From Aureococcus anophagefferens (Eukaryota > Sar > Pelagophyceae > Pelagomonadales > Pelagomonadaceae), in the NCBI RefSeq assembly GCF_000186865.1, contig NW_008705608.1, positions 90,069 through 124,225 on the forward strand: a stretch of 34,157 bases of DNA. Reading direction: 5' to 3'. A program made the translations under genes and the position numbers. Under the pieces are notes generated by a model, which worked only from the letters and a program-made list of their open reading frames with translations, searched no databases and was not told the DNA's origin. Each line of letters opens with the position of its first letter. The stretch's first letter is position 1. This document shows, one piece after another, positions 25,041 through 33,683 of this stretch.

Positions 25041-28000
25041 ATGGCGCGCCTGTATGACTACAGCAAATGGGACAAAATCGACACGGACGACGCGAGCAGC
25101 AGCGACGACGACGACGGCGAGGTCGTGATAGAGAACGACTGGGCGGAGGAAGACCGGCCGCCGCCGCAAACGGTGACCGACGTCGCCGCGCTCGCGGACG
25201 CCGACGACCGCCGGCCGCCGCCGCCGCCGGAGCCCGTCCCGAACGTCGTGCACGGGCCGGAGCTGCCGCCGCCGCCGCCGCCGCCGCCGCCGCTGCCGCG
25301 TTGGGAGGTCGACGGCCTGCCGGCGACGCTCGTCGAGTGCGAGGCGTGCGACGTCGAGAATGAGAACGCGCGCGGCGAGCTCGAGGAGCTCTGCCGCGGC
25401 TTCCTCTGGGTGCCCGGCATCCGCGGGTCCCAGCGCGGGGGCTTCGCGCCGCCGGCGATCCGCGTCGAGACGGGCCCGGTCGCGGCCGCGGGCGCCGTCG
25501 CCTTCGCGACGCGCGCGCCGGACCGCCTGCCGTCCTCGAAGAAGGACGCCACCCGGCTCGCCTTCGCGGCGGCGCTGCCGCACGTGCGCGCGCGCATGGC
25601 GGGCGTGCCGCCGCTCGAGGGCACGAAGAAGCAAAAGGCGGCGGCGCGCGCCGCGGCGACGCCGCGGACGCGGCTCGAGCTCGCGGGCGCGGCGCTCGGC
25701 TGGGACGCGCCGGAGTTCGAGGGGAAGACGTGCCGCTGGGGCAAGGCGGACGCGCGCCGCTCCTCGACGGCGCCGAACAACCGCGAGGGCGGCGACGTCG
25801 CGCAGCTCGCGGCGCTCGTCGCTCTGCGCGCGATGGAGGCCGACTACGGCGCGGGCGGCGCGGCCGTCGTCGACGCCTTCGTCCGCCAGGCGCAGGCGCC
25901 ACCCGAGCCGGTGCGCGCGCCGCCGCAGGACGGGGGCGTCGAGGAGGCCAAGGAGGAGCCGCCGCCGCGCGCGACCGCGGCGCGCGCGGCGCGCCCGCCC
26001 CCAGTCGGCGGCGGCTCGTCGGTGCTCGACGTCGCGGCGCGCTGCTGCGGCGGCGACGAAGACGCGGGCAAGGGCCGCAACAAGGGCGGGCGGCCCATGA
26101 GCGACGACGAGATCGAGCGGTTCCGCGCGGCCGTCGTCGGCCTCGAGGTCGCCTGGGGCGCGGACTCGCGCGGCGTCGTCGAGGGCGTCGAGCGGCCCGC
26201 GGACGAGCTTCGCGTGCGAGGCTTCGGGTCCGCGGGCGAGGCGCCGACGGTCGCGGCGTGGTGGGAGGCCGTCGGCGGCGGCGAGAAGTTCGGCGTCAAG
26301 GCCGCGGCGACGGCGCTCGGGAGCGGCGACGGCGACAAACTCGCGGCGGAGCTCTGCCGGCGCCGCAAGCTCAGATTCCCGGCGTTCCCCTGCCTGGCCA
26401 TCGCCGGCGGCTCCCTCGTGCCCCTGGAGCTCGCGACTCTCGTCGACGGGGGAGCGCCGGTGGACGAGGACGACGACGCGGCCGCGCGGCGCGCGGCCGC
26501 CGCGGAGGCGCGCGCCGCGGCCGACGACGCGGCCGCCGCGGGGGCCGCGGCGCTCGCGGCGCGGGTCGTGCTGTGCCTGCGCGCGGGCCGCGGCCGCGTG
26601 AACCTGTCGCAGTTCGCGGACGCGCTCCGCGACCGCGGCTTCGCGGCCCTTCCGGGGACGCGCGGCCGCCGCCGGCAGCTCGAGGGGCTCGCGGCCGCGT
26701 CGGGCGGCGCGTTCGCGGTCGTCGCCGACGCCGCGTCCGCGTGCTGGGTCGAGCTCGGCGACGGCCAGGACTACGCGGCGCCGCCGCCGATCGCCGCGCC
26801 GCCGCCGCCGGCCGCCGTGTTGCCGCCGCCGGCCGCCGCGCCGCCCGTGCCGCCGCCGCCGGCCGCCTTCGCCGCGCCGGTCGTCGCGCCGCCGCCGCCG
26901 GCCGCGCCGTTGCCGCCGCCGGCCGCGGGCGCGGAGGACTGGCTCGGCGACGAGGACGAGGACCTGGGCGCCGTCCCCGGCGGCGCGCTCGAGCGGCTCC
27001 GGACCATCGGCTGGGGCGACGCGGCCTTCGACGCGGCCGCCGCGACGCACCGCGCCGACGAGCCGGAACGCATCCTCAAGTTCCACCAGCTCCTGGGCGC
27101 GGAGCGGCACCGGGCGGGCGTCGAGCCCCACGACGACGCCTGCGCGTGCTTTTGGCTCCGCGTCGACGGCGTGGGCTTCCACAACTGGAGCCCGCGGCGC
27201 GGCGTGACGATGCCCTACGACGGCCGCGTCCACGGCGCCTTCGTCGCCGCGGCGCGCCGCGCCGTCGCCGACTTCCGCCGCCACGGCCTCGATCCCCTCG
27301 CCGCCTTCACGGAGAGCGACGAGATCACGTTCTTATTTCGGGGCCCGGCGACCACGGCCGGCGGCGCGTCGGACCCGCGGCGCCGCCTCGAGACCTTCGC
27401 CGCGGCCGTCTTCACGTCGGCCTTCGCCGCGGCGCTCCCGGGAGAGATGACGGACGGGGGCAACGACGGCTTCTTCGACGCGCGATCGTTCGCGGCCTCG
27501 TCGAACGCCGCGGGCCTCGCGGCGCTCGTCTGGCGGCGCCTCGACACGACGCGCAACGCGAGCTCCCAGGCGCTCCGCCACCTGCACGACGTCACGATCT
27601 GTGTGGAAATCAAATCTTCAACCCGACTTCAATGTGCGCGTAATTGAACGGATTGCGCCGGAATCTTCGGCTGAGCTTCGAGAGCTCGACGAGAGCAATC
27701 GATTCGTCCAAAAGTCAGCCGAATCGACCTCGATTTGACCGAGCTCGAGAGTTCTGAAGTTTGGTGGGGATAACCCAGCTCACTGGTTGATTTCCACACA
27801 GGTCACGATCACGCCGGGCAACCACAAAGAGCAGCGCGGGCGCCTCGCGGCCCTCGGGACGCCGTGGGCGTCGCTGCCGCCGGAGCTCCGCTACGGCACG
27901 CTCCTCCTCGCCGGCGACGACCGCACCCACAACGTGCGCCTCCGCGTGCCGCGCACGGCCGACGAGGCGCGCGTCCTCGACCGCGCGGTCTTCGACGAGC

Positions 28001-28050
28001 AGCGCTGGACCGACGCGCTCCACGGACCGCACCCGCGAGCGCGCGTCTAG
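25041..28050 (+). CDS. Thg1-like 3'-5' RNA polymerase (tRNA-His guanylyltransferase family) with long N-terminal extension
   Basis: Exons 25041-27590 and 27802-28050 give 932 residues. The Thg1 palm lies in the last 250 or so. Val-Asp-Gly-Val-Gly-Phe-His has the first metal-binding Asp at 709, and Glu-Ser-Asp-Glu-Ile-Thr-Phe has the second near 760. The segment across the introner and the Leu-Pro-Pro-Glu-Leu-Arg-Tyr-Gly end match the end of eukaryotic Thg1, so the gene must be spliced. Family members add G to the -1 position of tRNA-His or repair tRNA 5' ends. The preceding 680 or so residues are unusual: acidic start, poly-Pro blocks, Ala-rich linkers and a short region near 515-570 that might be a winged-helix/LOTUS-like fold (weak). 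Further introns in exon 1 are not excluded. Confidence 0.75.
27599..27801 (-). mobile_element. Introner copy E (203-bp subfamily), GT donor, reversed relative to gene
   Basis: A 203-bp element with perfect 15-bp terminal inverted repeats (CTGTGTGGAAATCAA and its reverse complement). It sits in a perfect 8-bp duplication GTCACGAT (27591-27598, 27802-27809). The intron 27591-27801 (211 bp, phase 0) starts GT and ends CACAG. The reverse complement aligns with copy A over the full length without needing gaps, yet the terminal repeats differ from those of A. Removing it gives Leu-His-Asp-Val-Thr-Ile-Thr. Confidence 0.92.
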
Positions 28051-28093
28051 TCGGAAGAGTCGGCATCTAAGTTCGTCGCTTCTTACTTGAATC

Positions 28094-28921
28094 TTAGTCG
28101 TGCGCCTCTTCCTGCGCCTGCGCGAGCGCCGCCGCTGCCGCTTCCTCGTGCGGTGGCCCGACGACCATCATGAGCAGTGGCTCGGACCAATTTTCGCCCT
28201 CCGGCTTCTCCTTATGCCGCAAGTTGCACAACTTTTCGTCATCGAGGATGAGGCGCCCGTCAAATATCAGTTGAGCATCTGCGGGACACGATTCGCCCCT
28301 TGGCGTTTTGCGTAGTTTGTCGTAGATACCTCGAACAGAACGATTGCAGTTCTCCAAAATGATCAACTCAGGGCCACTGGGAATCAAGCGCAGATGCATG
28401 ATTCGCATGCGTGGTAGCACGTCTAGCTTTGGCAAACGCAGTTTGAGCTGATTTATGGTCTGCGGACAACAACTCGCGCACGGGTTGAGCTCGAATGTGG
28501 GAGGGGGGTGAACTAAATCAACACGCAGACGCTTGAGCTTCGGACATCTGTCTGGAAGGAGCAGAAGCAGCGGCTTCGCCACAGAGCATTGTCGCAAGTC
28601 AAGGTGAACAAGCCCGCTGTAAAATCGCGTCGCACATTCGAATGCCGTGTCCGCTGACGCGAACGCGTCGCTGCCACAGCCGGATACACCGAGGAGCCGG
28701 CGCAACGATCCCACCGATTCTTTCTGCGCGCGGAACCGGCGCATGTCTTGGCAGAATGTGCGGTCGAGACAAGCAACCGAGGCCGCGACATCGAGATGCG
28801 CAGCGATAAAATCGAGGACCGAAATGGGTCTCAACAGCCGATCATCTTTTGGCACGAGGCGCGCGGAGCGCGCGGGGGGCGCGGGGGGCGCGGCCTCCTT
28901 GTCCTTGAGCGTCGTCACCAT
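28094..28921 (-). CDS. F-box-like/leucine-rich/ubiquitin-like domain protein
   Basis: A 275-residue intronless ORF. Residues about 30-63 resemble an F-box (Leu-Asp-Phe-Ile-Ala-Ala-His-Leu ... Cys-Leu-Asp-Arg-Thr-Phe). Residues 103-180 hold leucine-rich segments (Leu-Val-His-Leu-Asp-Leu-Arg-Gln-Cys). Residues 185-257 look like a ubiquitin-like fold: Ala-Gln-Leu-Ile-Phe-Asp-Gly-Arg-Leu-Ile-Leu-Asp-Asp corresponds to the Arg-Leu-Ile-Phe-Ala-Gly-Lys part of ubiquitin, and a beta strand (Leu-Leu-Met-Met-Val-Val) closes it without a Gly-Gly tail. Codon use is less GC-biased than neighbours, as in the F-box-like gene at 1489. It converges on the Thg1-like gene with 43 bp between stops. The domain calls are from motif reading only. 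Confidence 0.6.
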   Translation of the reverse strand: MVTTLKDKEAAPPAPPARSARLVPKDDRLLRPISVLDFIAAHLDVAASVACLDRTFCQDMRRFRAQKESVGSLRRLLGVSGCGSDAFASADTAFECATRFYSGLVHLDLRQCSVAKPLLLLLPDRCPKLKRLRVDLVHPPPTFELNPCASCCPQTINQLKLRLPKLDVLPRMRIMHLRLIPSGPELIILENCNRSVRGIYDKLRKTPRGESCPADAQLIFDGRLILDDEKLCNLRHKEKPEGENWSEPLLMMVVGPPHEEAAAAALAQAQEEAHD

Positions 28922-29205
28922 GCCGCCGCGCGCCTGTTGCCCGCGGGGTGTGCCTGCAAGATGATGTTCAACCTATAGCCGACTGCGTACGCCTCTGCGT
29001 CGTGCGGCGCTTCATGCGGCTTCCACTTCTACCGCAAGCCCTTACTCGGGCGCGAACGCGCGCTGGAGGTCCTGATGCAGCGGCCCAGGCTCGCGGTGCG
29101 CGCGTTCCGTCGCCCGCCAGCCCTCGATCTCGTCGGCGGACGACGGCCCCGGCGGGACGTCTAGAGTCGGTAACGAAACGAAAACTGGGAAGCCCCTTCC
29201 CCGCC

Positions 29206-32200
29206 CTAGACGAGGCCCGAGCCGTCGTCGAGGTCGAGGTCGTCCTTGGCGCAGAGGGGCTCGACCTCCTCGCCGCAGAACTCGGCGAAGTGCTTCGCGA
29301 GGCCCGTGGCCACGGCGAGGCGGTGGAGCCTCGCGCGGAGCTCGTCGAACACGCCGGGCTTGCGGGGCTTGTCCTTGCTCGTCAGGTGGTCGTCCTGGGC
29401 GTCGACGTCCGGCGGCTTGTAGAGCTTGAGCGCGAGGGACGAGAGGACGACGCTCAGGCTCGAGAAGACCATGCACGCGGCCGCGGCGGCCGGCGGGAGC
29501 CGCGCGCGCGTCGCCGGGTAGAAGGCGCCCGCGGCGACGGGGATGAGGACCATGTTGTAGCACGAGGCCCACAGGAAGTTGAGCTTGATGCGCGTGTAGA
29601 CCGTCTTCGCCAGGTGCAGCGACACGACGACGTCGCGGAGGTCGTTTTTCACCAAAACGACGTCCGCGGCCTCGATGGCCACGCGCGTGCCGTTGCCGAT
29701 GGCGATGCCCACGTCGGCCTGGGCCAGCGCCGGCGAGTCGTTGATGCCGTCGCCGACCATGGCGACGCCCCGGTGCACGCGCTGCAGATCCGCGACGCAC
29801 CGCTTCTTCTCCGCCGGCAGCGCGCCCGCGCGGACGCGCGCGGGCCGCAGCCCCAGGTCCTCGGCGACGGCGAAGGCCGTCGCCTCGTGGTCCCCCGTGA
29901 GCATCCAGACGTCGACGCCGCGCCGCCGCAGCGCCCGCAGCACCGCGCGCGCCTCGGGCCGCGGCGCGTCCGCGACGGCCACCGCGCCGACCACCGAGCC
30001 GTCGAGCGCGACGAAGACGGCCGTCTTCGCCGCGCGCCGCCAGCCGGCGACGGCGTTCCGCAGGTCCGGGTCGTCCAACCCCCGCTCGTCGACGCCCGCG
30101 TCCCGCATGAGGCCCAGCGAGCCCACGGCGAGCGCCCGGCCGTCGGCCAGCGCGCAGACGACGCCCTTGCCCTCGCGGTCCTCGGCGTTCGACACGGGCT
30201 CCGTGCCCAGCTTGCGCACCGCCGCGGCGTCGATCAGCGCCTTGGCGATGGGGTGCGCCGAGTGCTGCTCCGCGGCCGCCGCGAGCGCCAAGACGCGGTT
30301 CTTCGCGACGGAGCCCAGCGCGAACTCGCCCGCGAGCTCCGGCTGGCCCGTCGTCAGCGTGCCCGTCTTGTCGAGGACGACGCAGGACACGGCCTGGGCC
30401 GCCTCGAGCACGGCGCCGCCCTTGACGAGCACGCCGTGCCGCGCGCCGACGCCCGTGCCGACCATGACCGCCGTCGGCGTCGCGAGGCCCAACGCGCAGG
30501 GGCACGCGACGACGACGACGGACACCGCAAAGAGCAGCGCGAAGAGGAACGGGTCCCGCTCGTCGAGCCAGGCGTCGGGCATGGCGCCGCTCCGCGCGTA
30601 GGCGTACCAGCCGAGGAACGTGCAGGACCCGCAGAGGACGATGAACGGCGTGAACTTGGACGCGACGGCGTCGGCAAAGTGCTGCACGGGCGCCTTGTTG
30701 AGCTGGGCGTCCTCGACGAGCTTGGCGATCTGGGCGACGGCGCTGTCGCCGCCCGTGCGCTCGACGACGACGGCGAAGGCCCGGCCGCGGTTCACCGCGG
30801 ACGCGAAGACGGCGGCGCCGCGCTTCTTCTTGACGGCCGCGAACTCGCCCGTGATGGCGCTCTCGTCGACGTGGGCCGCGCCCTCGGCGCCGGCGAAGGC
30901 GCCCTCGTCCTCGACGAGCACGACCAGACCGTCCGCGGGCACGGCCTCGCCGGGGAGCACGCGCGCGACGTCGCCCTTGCGGAGCGCGTCCGCGGGGACC
31001 GTCGACGCCGCGGACTTGGCCGCCTCCGCGCGGAAGGCCCGCTCCAGCGCGGGCACGCCCGGGTCGCCCGGCGGCGCCTTCAGCAGCGCCTGGGCGGCCC
31101 GGGCCATGGCCTCGCCGCCGCCGAGGAGCTTCGCGTCCGTCGGCCGCAGGGCCAACAACGCCCCCACCGCGTCGGACGTCTTCATCTTCGCGCGCGCCTC
31201 GAGGAACTTGCCCAGGCTCACGAAGGTGATGAGCATGGCCGCCGTGTCAAATAGTAAATGCTCGTGGGACGCGTCGAAGAGGCAGCAGTCCACCAGGGAC
31301 GCGCACGAGTACGCGAAGACGAGCGACGTCGCCAGCACCACCAGCAGGTCCATGCCCAGGTTGCCCACGCGCACGCCGCGCCACGCGGAAACATAAAACC
31401 GCGCGGCCACAAAGACCTGGATCGCGCCGCCGCAGCCCGCGGCGACGGCGGCGACGCGCGTCATCTTGCCGTGGCAGGCCACGGGATGCGCCTGAGCAGC
31501 ACAAGGGTGATGCAACGTCGCTTCAACGTGAGTGTTCCGCGCGCGCGCGTTTCGGAAACAGCACCCACGCTTCGAGAGCGCTCCGAGAGATGATCGCTCG
31601 TCCAAAAATCAGCCGAAACGAGTGGAAATCGGCCGAGAGAGGAGCCTTTGAAGTTGGGAATTTCGCACCCTTTTCCTGCCACGGGATGCGCCCAGAAGTC
31701 GCGCGTCGCCGCCATCGCCGCGAACCACTTCGACAGCACGATGGGCAGCGTCAGCGCGGCGGCGGCGCTCAGCGTGCGCCGCCAGCCCGCGACCTCCGCC
31801 GCCGCCGACTCCGCGAGCACGGACTCGTCGCCCGCCGCGACGGACGCGCGGAACCCGAGCGCCTGGACGACCTCGATGAGCTCGCCCGGCCGCAGGGGCC
31901 GCCCGGCGAATTTCACGCGCGCCTTGTGGGTCGCGACGGAGACGACGGCGTCGGCGACGCCCGCGAGCTCGCCGAGCGCCTTCTCGACTTTCGAGGAGCA
32001 CGCCGCGCACGACATGCCCTCCACCCGCAGCACCACACTCCCGTCGCCCCGCGCCGCGTCCGTCTCGCAGACGTCGCAGCCGAATCCCGCCCGCCGCACC
32101 GCGCCCGCGATGGCCTCGGCGTCCGCGCGCGCGTCGAAGCGCACGACGCAGCGCTCCGCGAGGTACGCGACGCGGCAGGAGACCACGCCGGGCAACGCCT

Positions 32201-32561
32201 CGCACGCGGCCTCGCAGGCCTTGGCGTCGCGCGCGGACTTCATGCCCCGGACGCGCAGCTCCGCCTCGCTCGCGGGCGTCGCGCTCTCGAGGAGCGGGCT
32301 CACGCCCGCGGCCTCGCCCCGGGGCGGCGGCGCGCCTCGGTCGACGGCCGCGTCGAAGCCGACGCACTCGACCGCGTCGACGCAGGCCGCCTCGTCGACG
32401 CCCTCGCCCCAGACCCAGGCCTTGGCCTCCGGGTAGGACACCTCCGCGCGGCGCACGCGGCCCACGGACCGCAGCGCGTTCTGCACCGTCGTGCCGCAGC
32501 TCTGCTGGCACATCATGCCCTCGACGCGCAAAACGACGCAGGGCACCTCGCCGAGCTCCAT
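29206..32561 (-). CDS. Cu(+)-transporting P1B-type ATPase with N-terminal HMA domains
   Basis: Exons 32561-31692 and 31491-29206 give 1051 residues. HMA1 (8-70) has a Cys-x3-Cys loop (Gly-Met-Met-Cys-Gln-Gln-Ser-Cys). HMA2 (101-155) has lost both Cys of the loop. HMA3 (176-240) keeps canonical Gly-Met-Ser-Cys-Ala-Ala-Cys. The core has Thr-Gly-Glu-Phe at 504-507 (normally Thr-Gly-Glu-Ser), the transmembrane Cys-Pro-Cys at about 620-622, Asp-Lys-Thr-Gly-Thr at 664 (phosphorylated Asp), a Ser-Ala-His-Pro near 703, and Gly-Asp-Gly-Ile-Asn-Asp. The Tyr-Asn...Met-Val of the last helices fits copper specificity. It moves Cu(+) out of the cytosol using ATP, at the Golgi, plasma or plastid membrane. 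The ATG at 32561 is preferred over an upstream one at 32912, whose extension is low-bias sequence. Confidence 0.93.
31492..31683 (-). mobile_element. Introner copy F (192-bp subfamily) in the Cu-ATPase
   Basis: A 192-bp element. In gene sense it begins CGTGGCAGGAAAAGGG and ends with the reverse complement of CTGAGCAGCACAAGGG. The duplicates are GCGCATCC in gene sense (plus-strand 31484-31491 and 31684-31691). The intron is 31691-31492 (200 bp, phase 0), starting GC and ending CUCAG. Splicing gives Phe-Trp-Ala-His-Pro-Val-Ala-Cys. Orientation is the same as the gene. The 5' terminal repeat has extra identity to the exon beyond the second duplicate (14 bp shared in all). Confidence 0.9.
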
Positions 32562-32966
32562 GGCCGCGCGGTCCTTGTCCTGGCTTCCGAGGGCGCCGCG
32601 CGTCTGCTCTTCTTCCCCCCGGCCGGCGGCGTCGGCGTTCGCGACGATGTGGGAGGTCGCCGCGCGTCGTCGTCTCGGTCGGTGATGGATCTCCACCGCA
32701 GCCGATGATGATGTTCCTCGGCAACTGCACACAACTTTCAAAGGGTTGACACGGACGCCCCACGGGACGCCCCCCTCCGCCGCCGCCGCCCGTCTGTAGA
32801 CGACCACGACGAAAGATGCTAACGTGCGACGAGTCGCGGTGGGGTGTGCAAAAAAAGCGGCGAGGTGACGACGAAAGCAGGTTGGATGTCGATCGAGGGT
32901 GTTCGCGAGCACCGTGACGAGGCGAGGAGGCTTAGAGGCCTCCCGGGAGGCGGAGATGGCGGCCTG
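32562..32966. other. Upstream region of the Cu-ATPase
   Basis: About 400 bp between the start of the Cu-ATPase and the stop of the Ala-rich gene. An in-frame extension of the ATPase to 32912 exists, but it has mixed codon bias and no targeting-like pattern at its start, so I treat the region as 5' UTR and promoter. No repeat or introner seen. Confidence 0.4.
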
Positions 32967-33509
32967 TCATTGCGGCCGCCGAGGCGCGTGTCGCGCCGCA
33001 CCGAGGAATCTCCTCGGCAGGCAGCGCAACAGCGATGGTTGCTCGTCGGCCGGCGGCGGCGCCGCGGCGGCCACCGGTCGCGCCGCGGGCGCCGCCGCGG
33101 CCGCGGCGGCTTCGCGGCCCTCCGCGGACGGCGGCGCTGCCTCCACGGCCTCGACGGCCGCCGCTGGCGGCTCGGCGCGCGCCGGCTCGGCGTGCGGCGC
33201 CTGCGCCTCGGCGGCCGCGACGGCCGCGGCGGCCGCGGCGCGCGCCGCGGCCGACGAATCCAAGCGCGCCGTCAGGCCGTCCAGCATGGCCCCCAAGCGG
33301 CCCTCGTCCAGACCCTGGGGCTGGTACCAGCTCGCGCGCCGCCACTCCGTCCGGACGACGCGGCCCGGCGGTTCGAGCAGCCGCTCGAGGCGCCGCTCGA
33401 GGGCGCTGCGCGGCGCTCCGTCGACCTCGTCCTTCGTCTCTTCCACATACTCCCGGTCCGCGGGCAGCGACCGACGGGGCGCGCCGGCGACGTCGCTCCC
33501 GCGCACCAT
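32967..33509 (-). CDS. Ala-rich protein, unrecognised
   Basis: A 180-residue ORF. The first 85 residues are non-repetitive and charged (Val-Glu-Glu-Thr-Lys-Asp-Glu-Val-Asp ... Glu-Trp-Arg-Arg-Ala-Ser-Trp-Tyr-Gln-Pro) and look like real coding sequence. The remainder is an Ala/Glu/Pro-rich helix-like tail that could be a disordered linker or read-through of an unrecognised intron. The opposite strand has a comparable Ala/Arg/Ser frame, which I judge to be the shadow because it lacks a non-repetitive core. No function is proposed. Confidence 0.5.
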   Translation of the reverse strand: MVRGSDVAGAPRRSLPADREYVEETKDEVDGAPRSALERRLERLLEPPGRVVRTEWRRASWYQPQGLDEGRLGAMLDGLTARLDSSAAARAAAAAAVAAAEAQAPHAEPARAEPPAAAVEAVEAAPPSAEGREAAAAAAAPAARPVAAAAPPPADEQPSLLRCLPRRFLGAARHAPRRPQ

Positions 33510-33683
33510 TCACCGCCGCGTTGGTCTCACATGCGCACCGTGGCGGTAGAACGCAGTAGAAGGCAGTAAGTAAGGCAGCCCCTCCCTTGGTGTCATATGA
33601 GACCCCTACGAATCCGTAGAGCCAATAGTGACCACAAACCCTAGCCAAGATATTTACCCACTGCAACGTCGACGCAACGGCCC

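Noticed and set aside
33640..33650. AAACCCTAGCC as a telomere-like repeat
   Set aside because: A single unit with no array.
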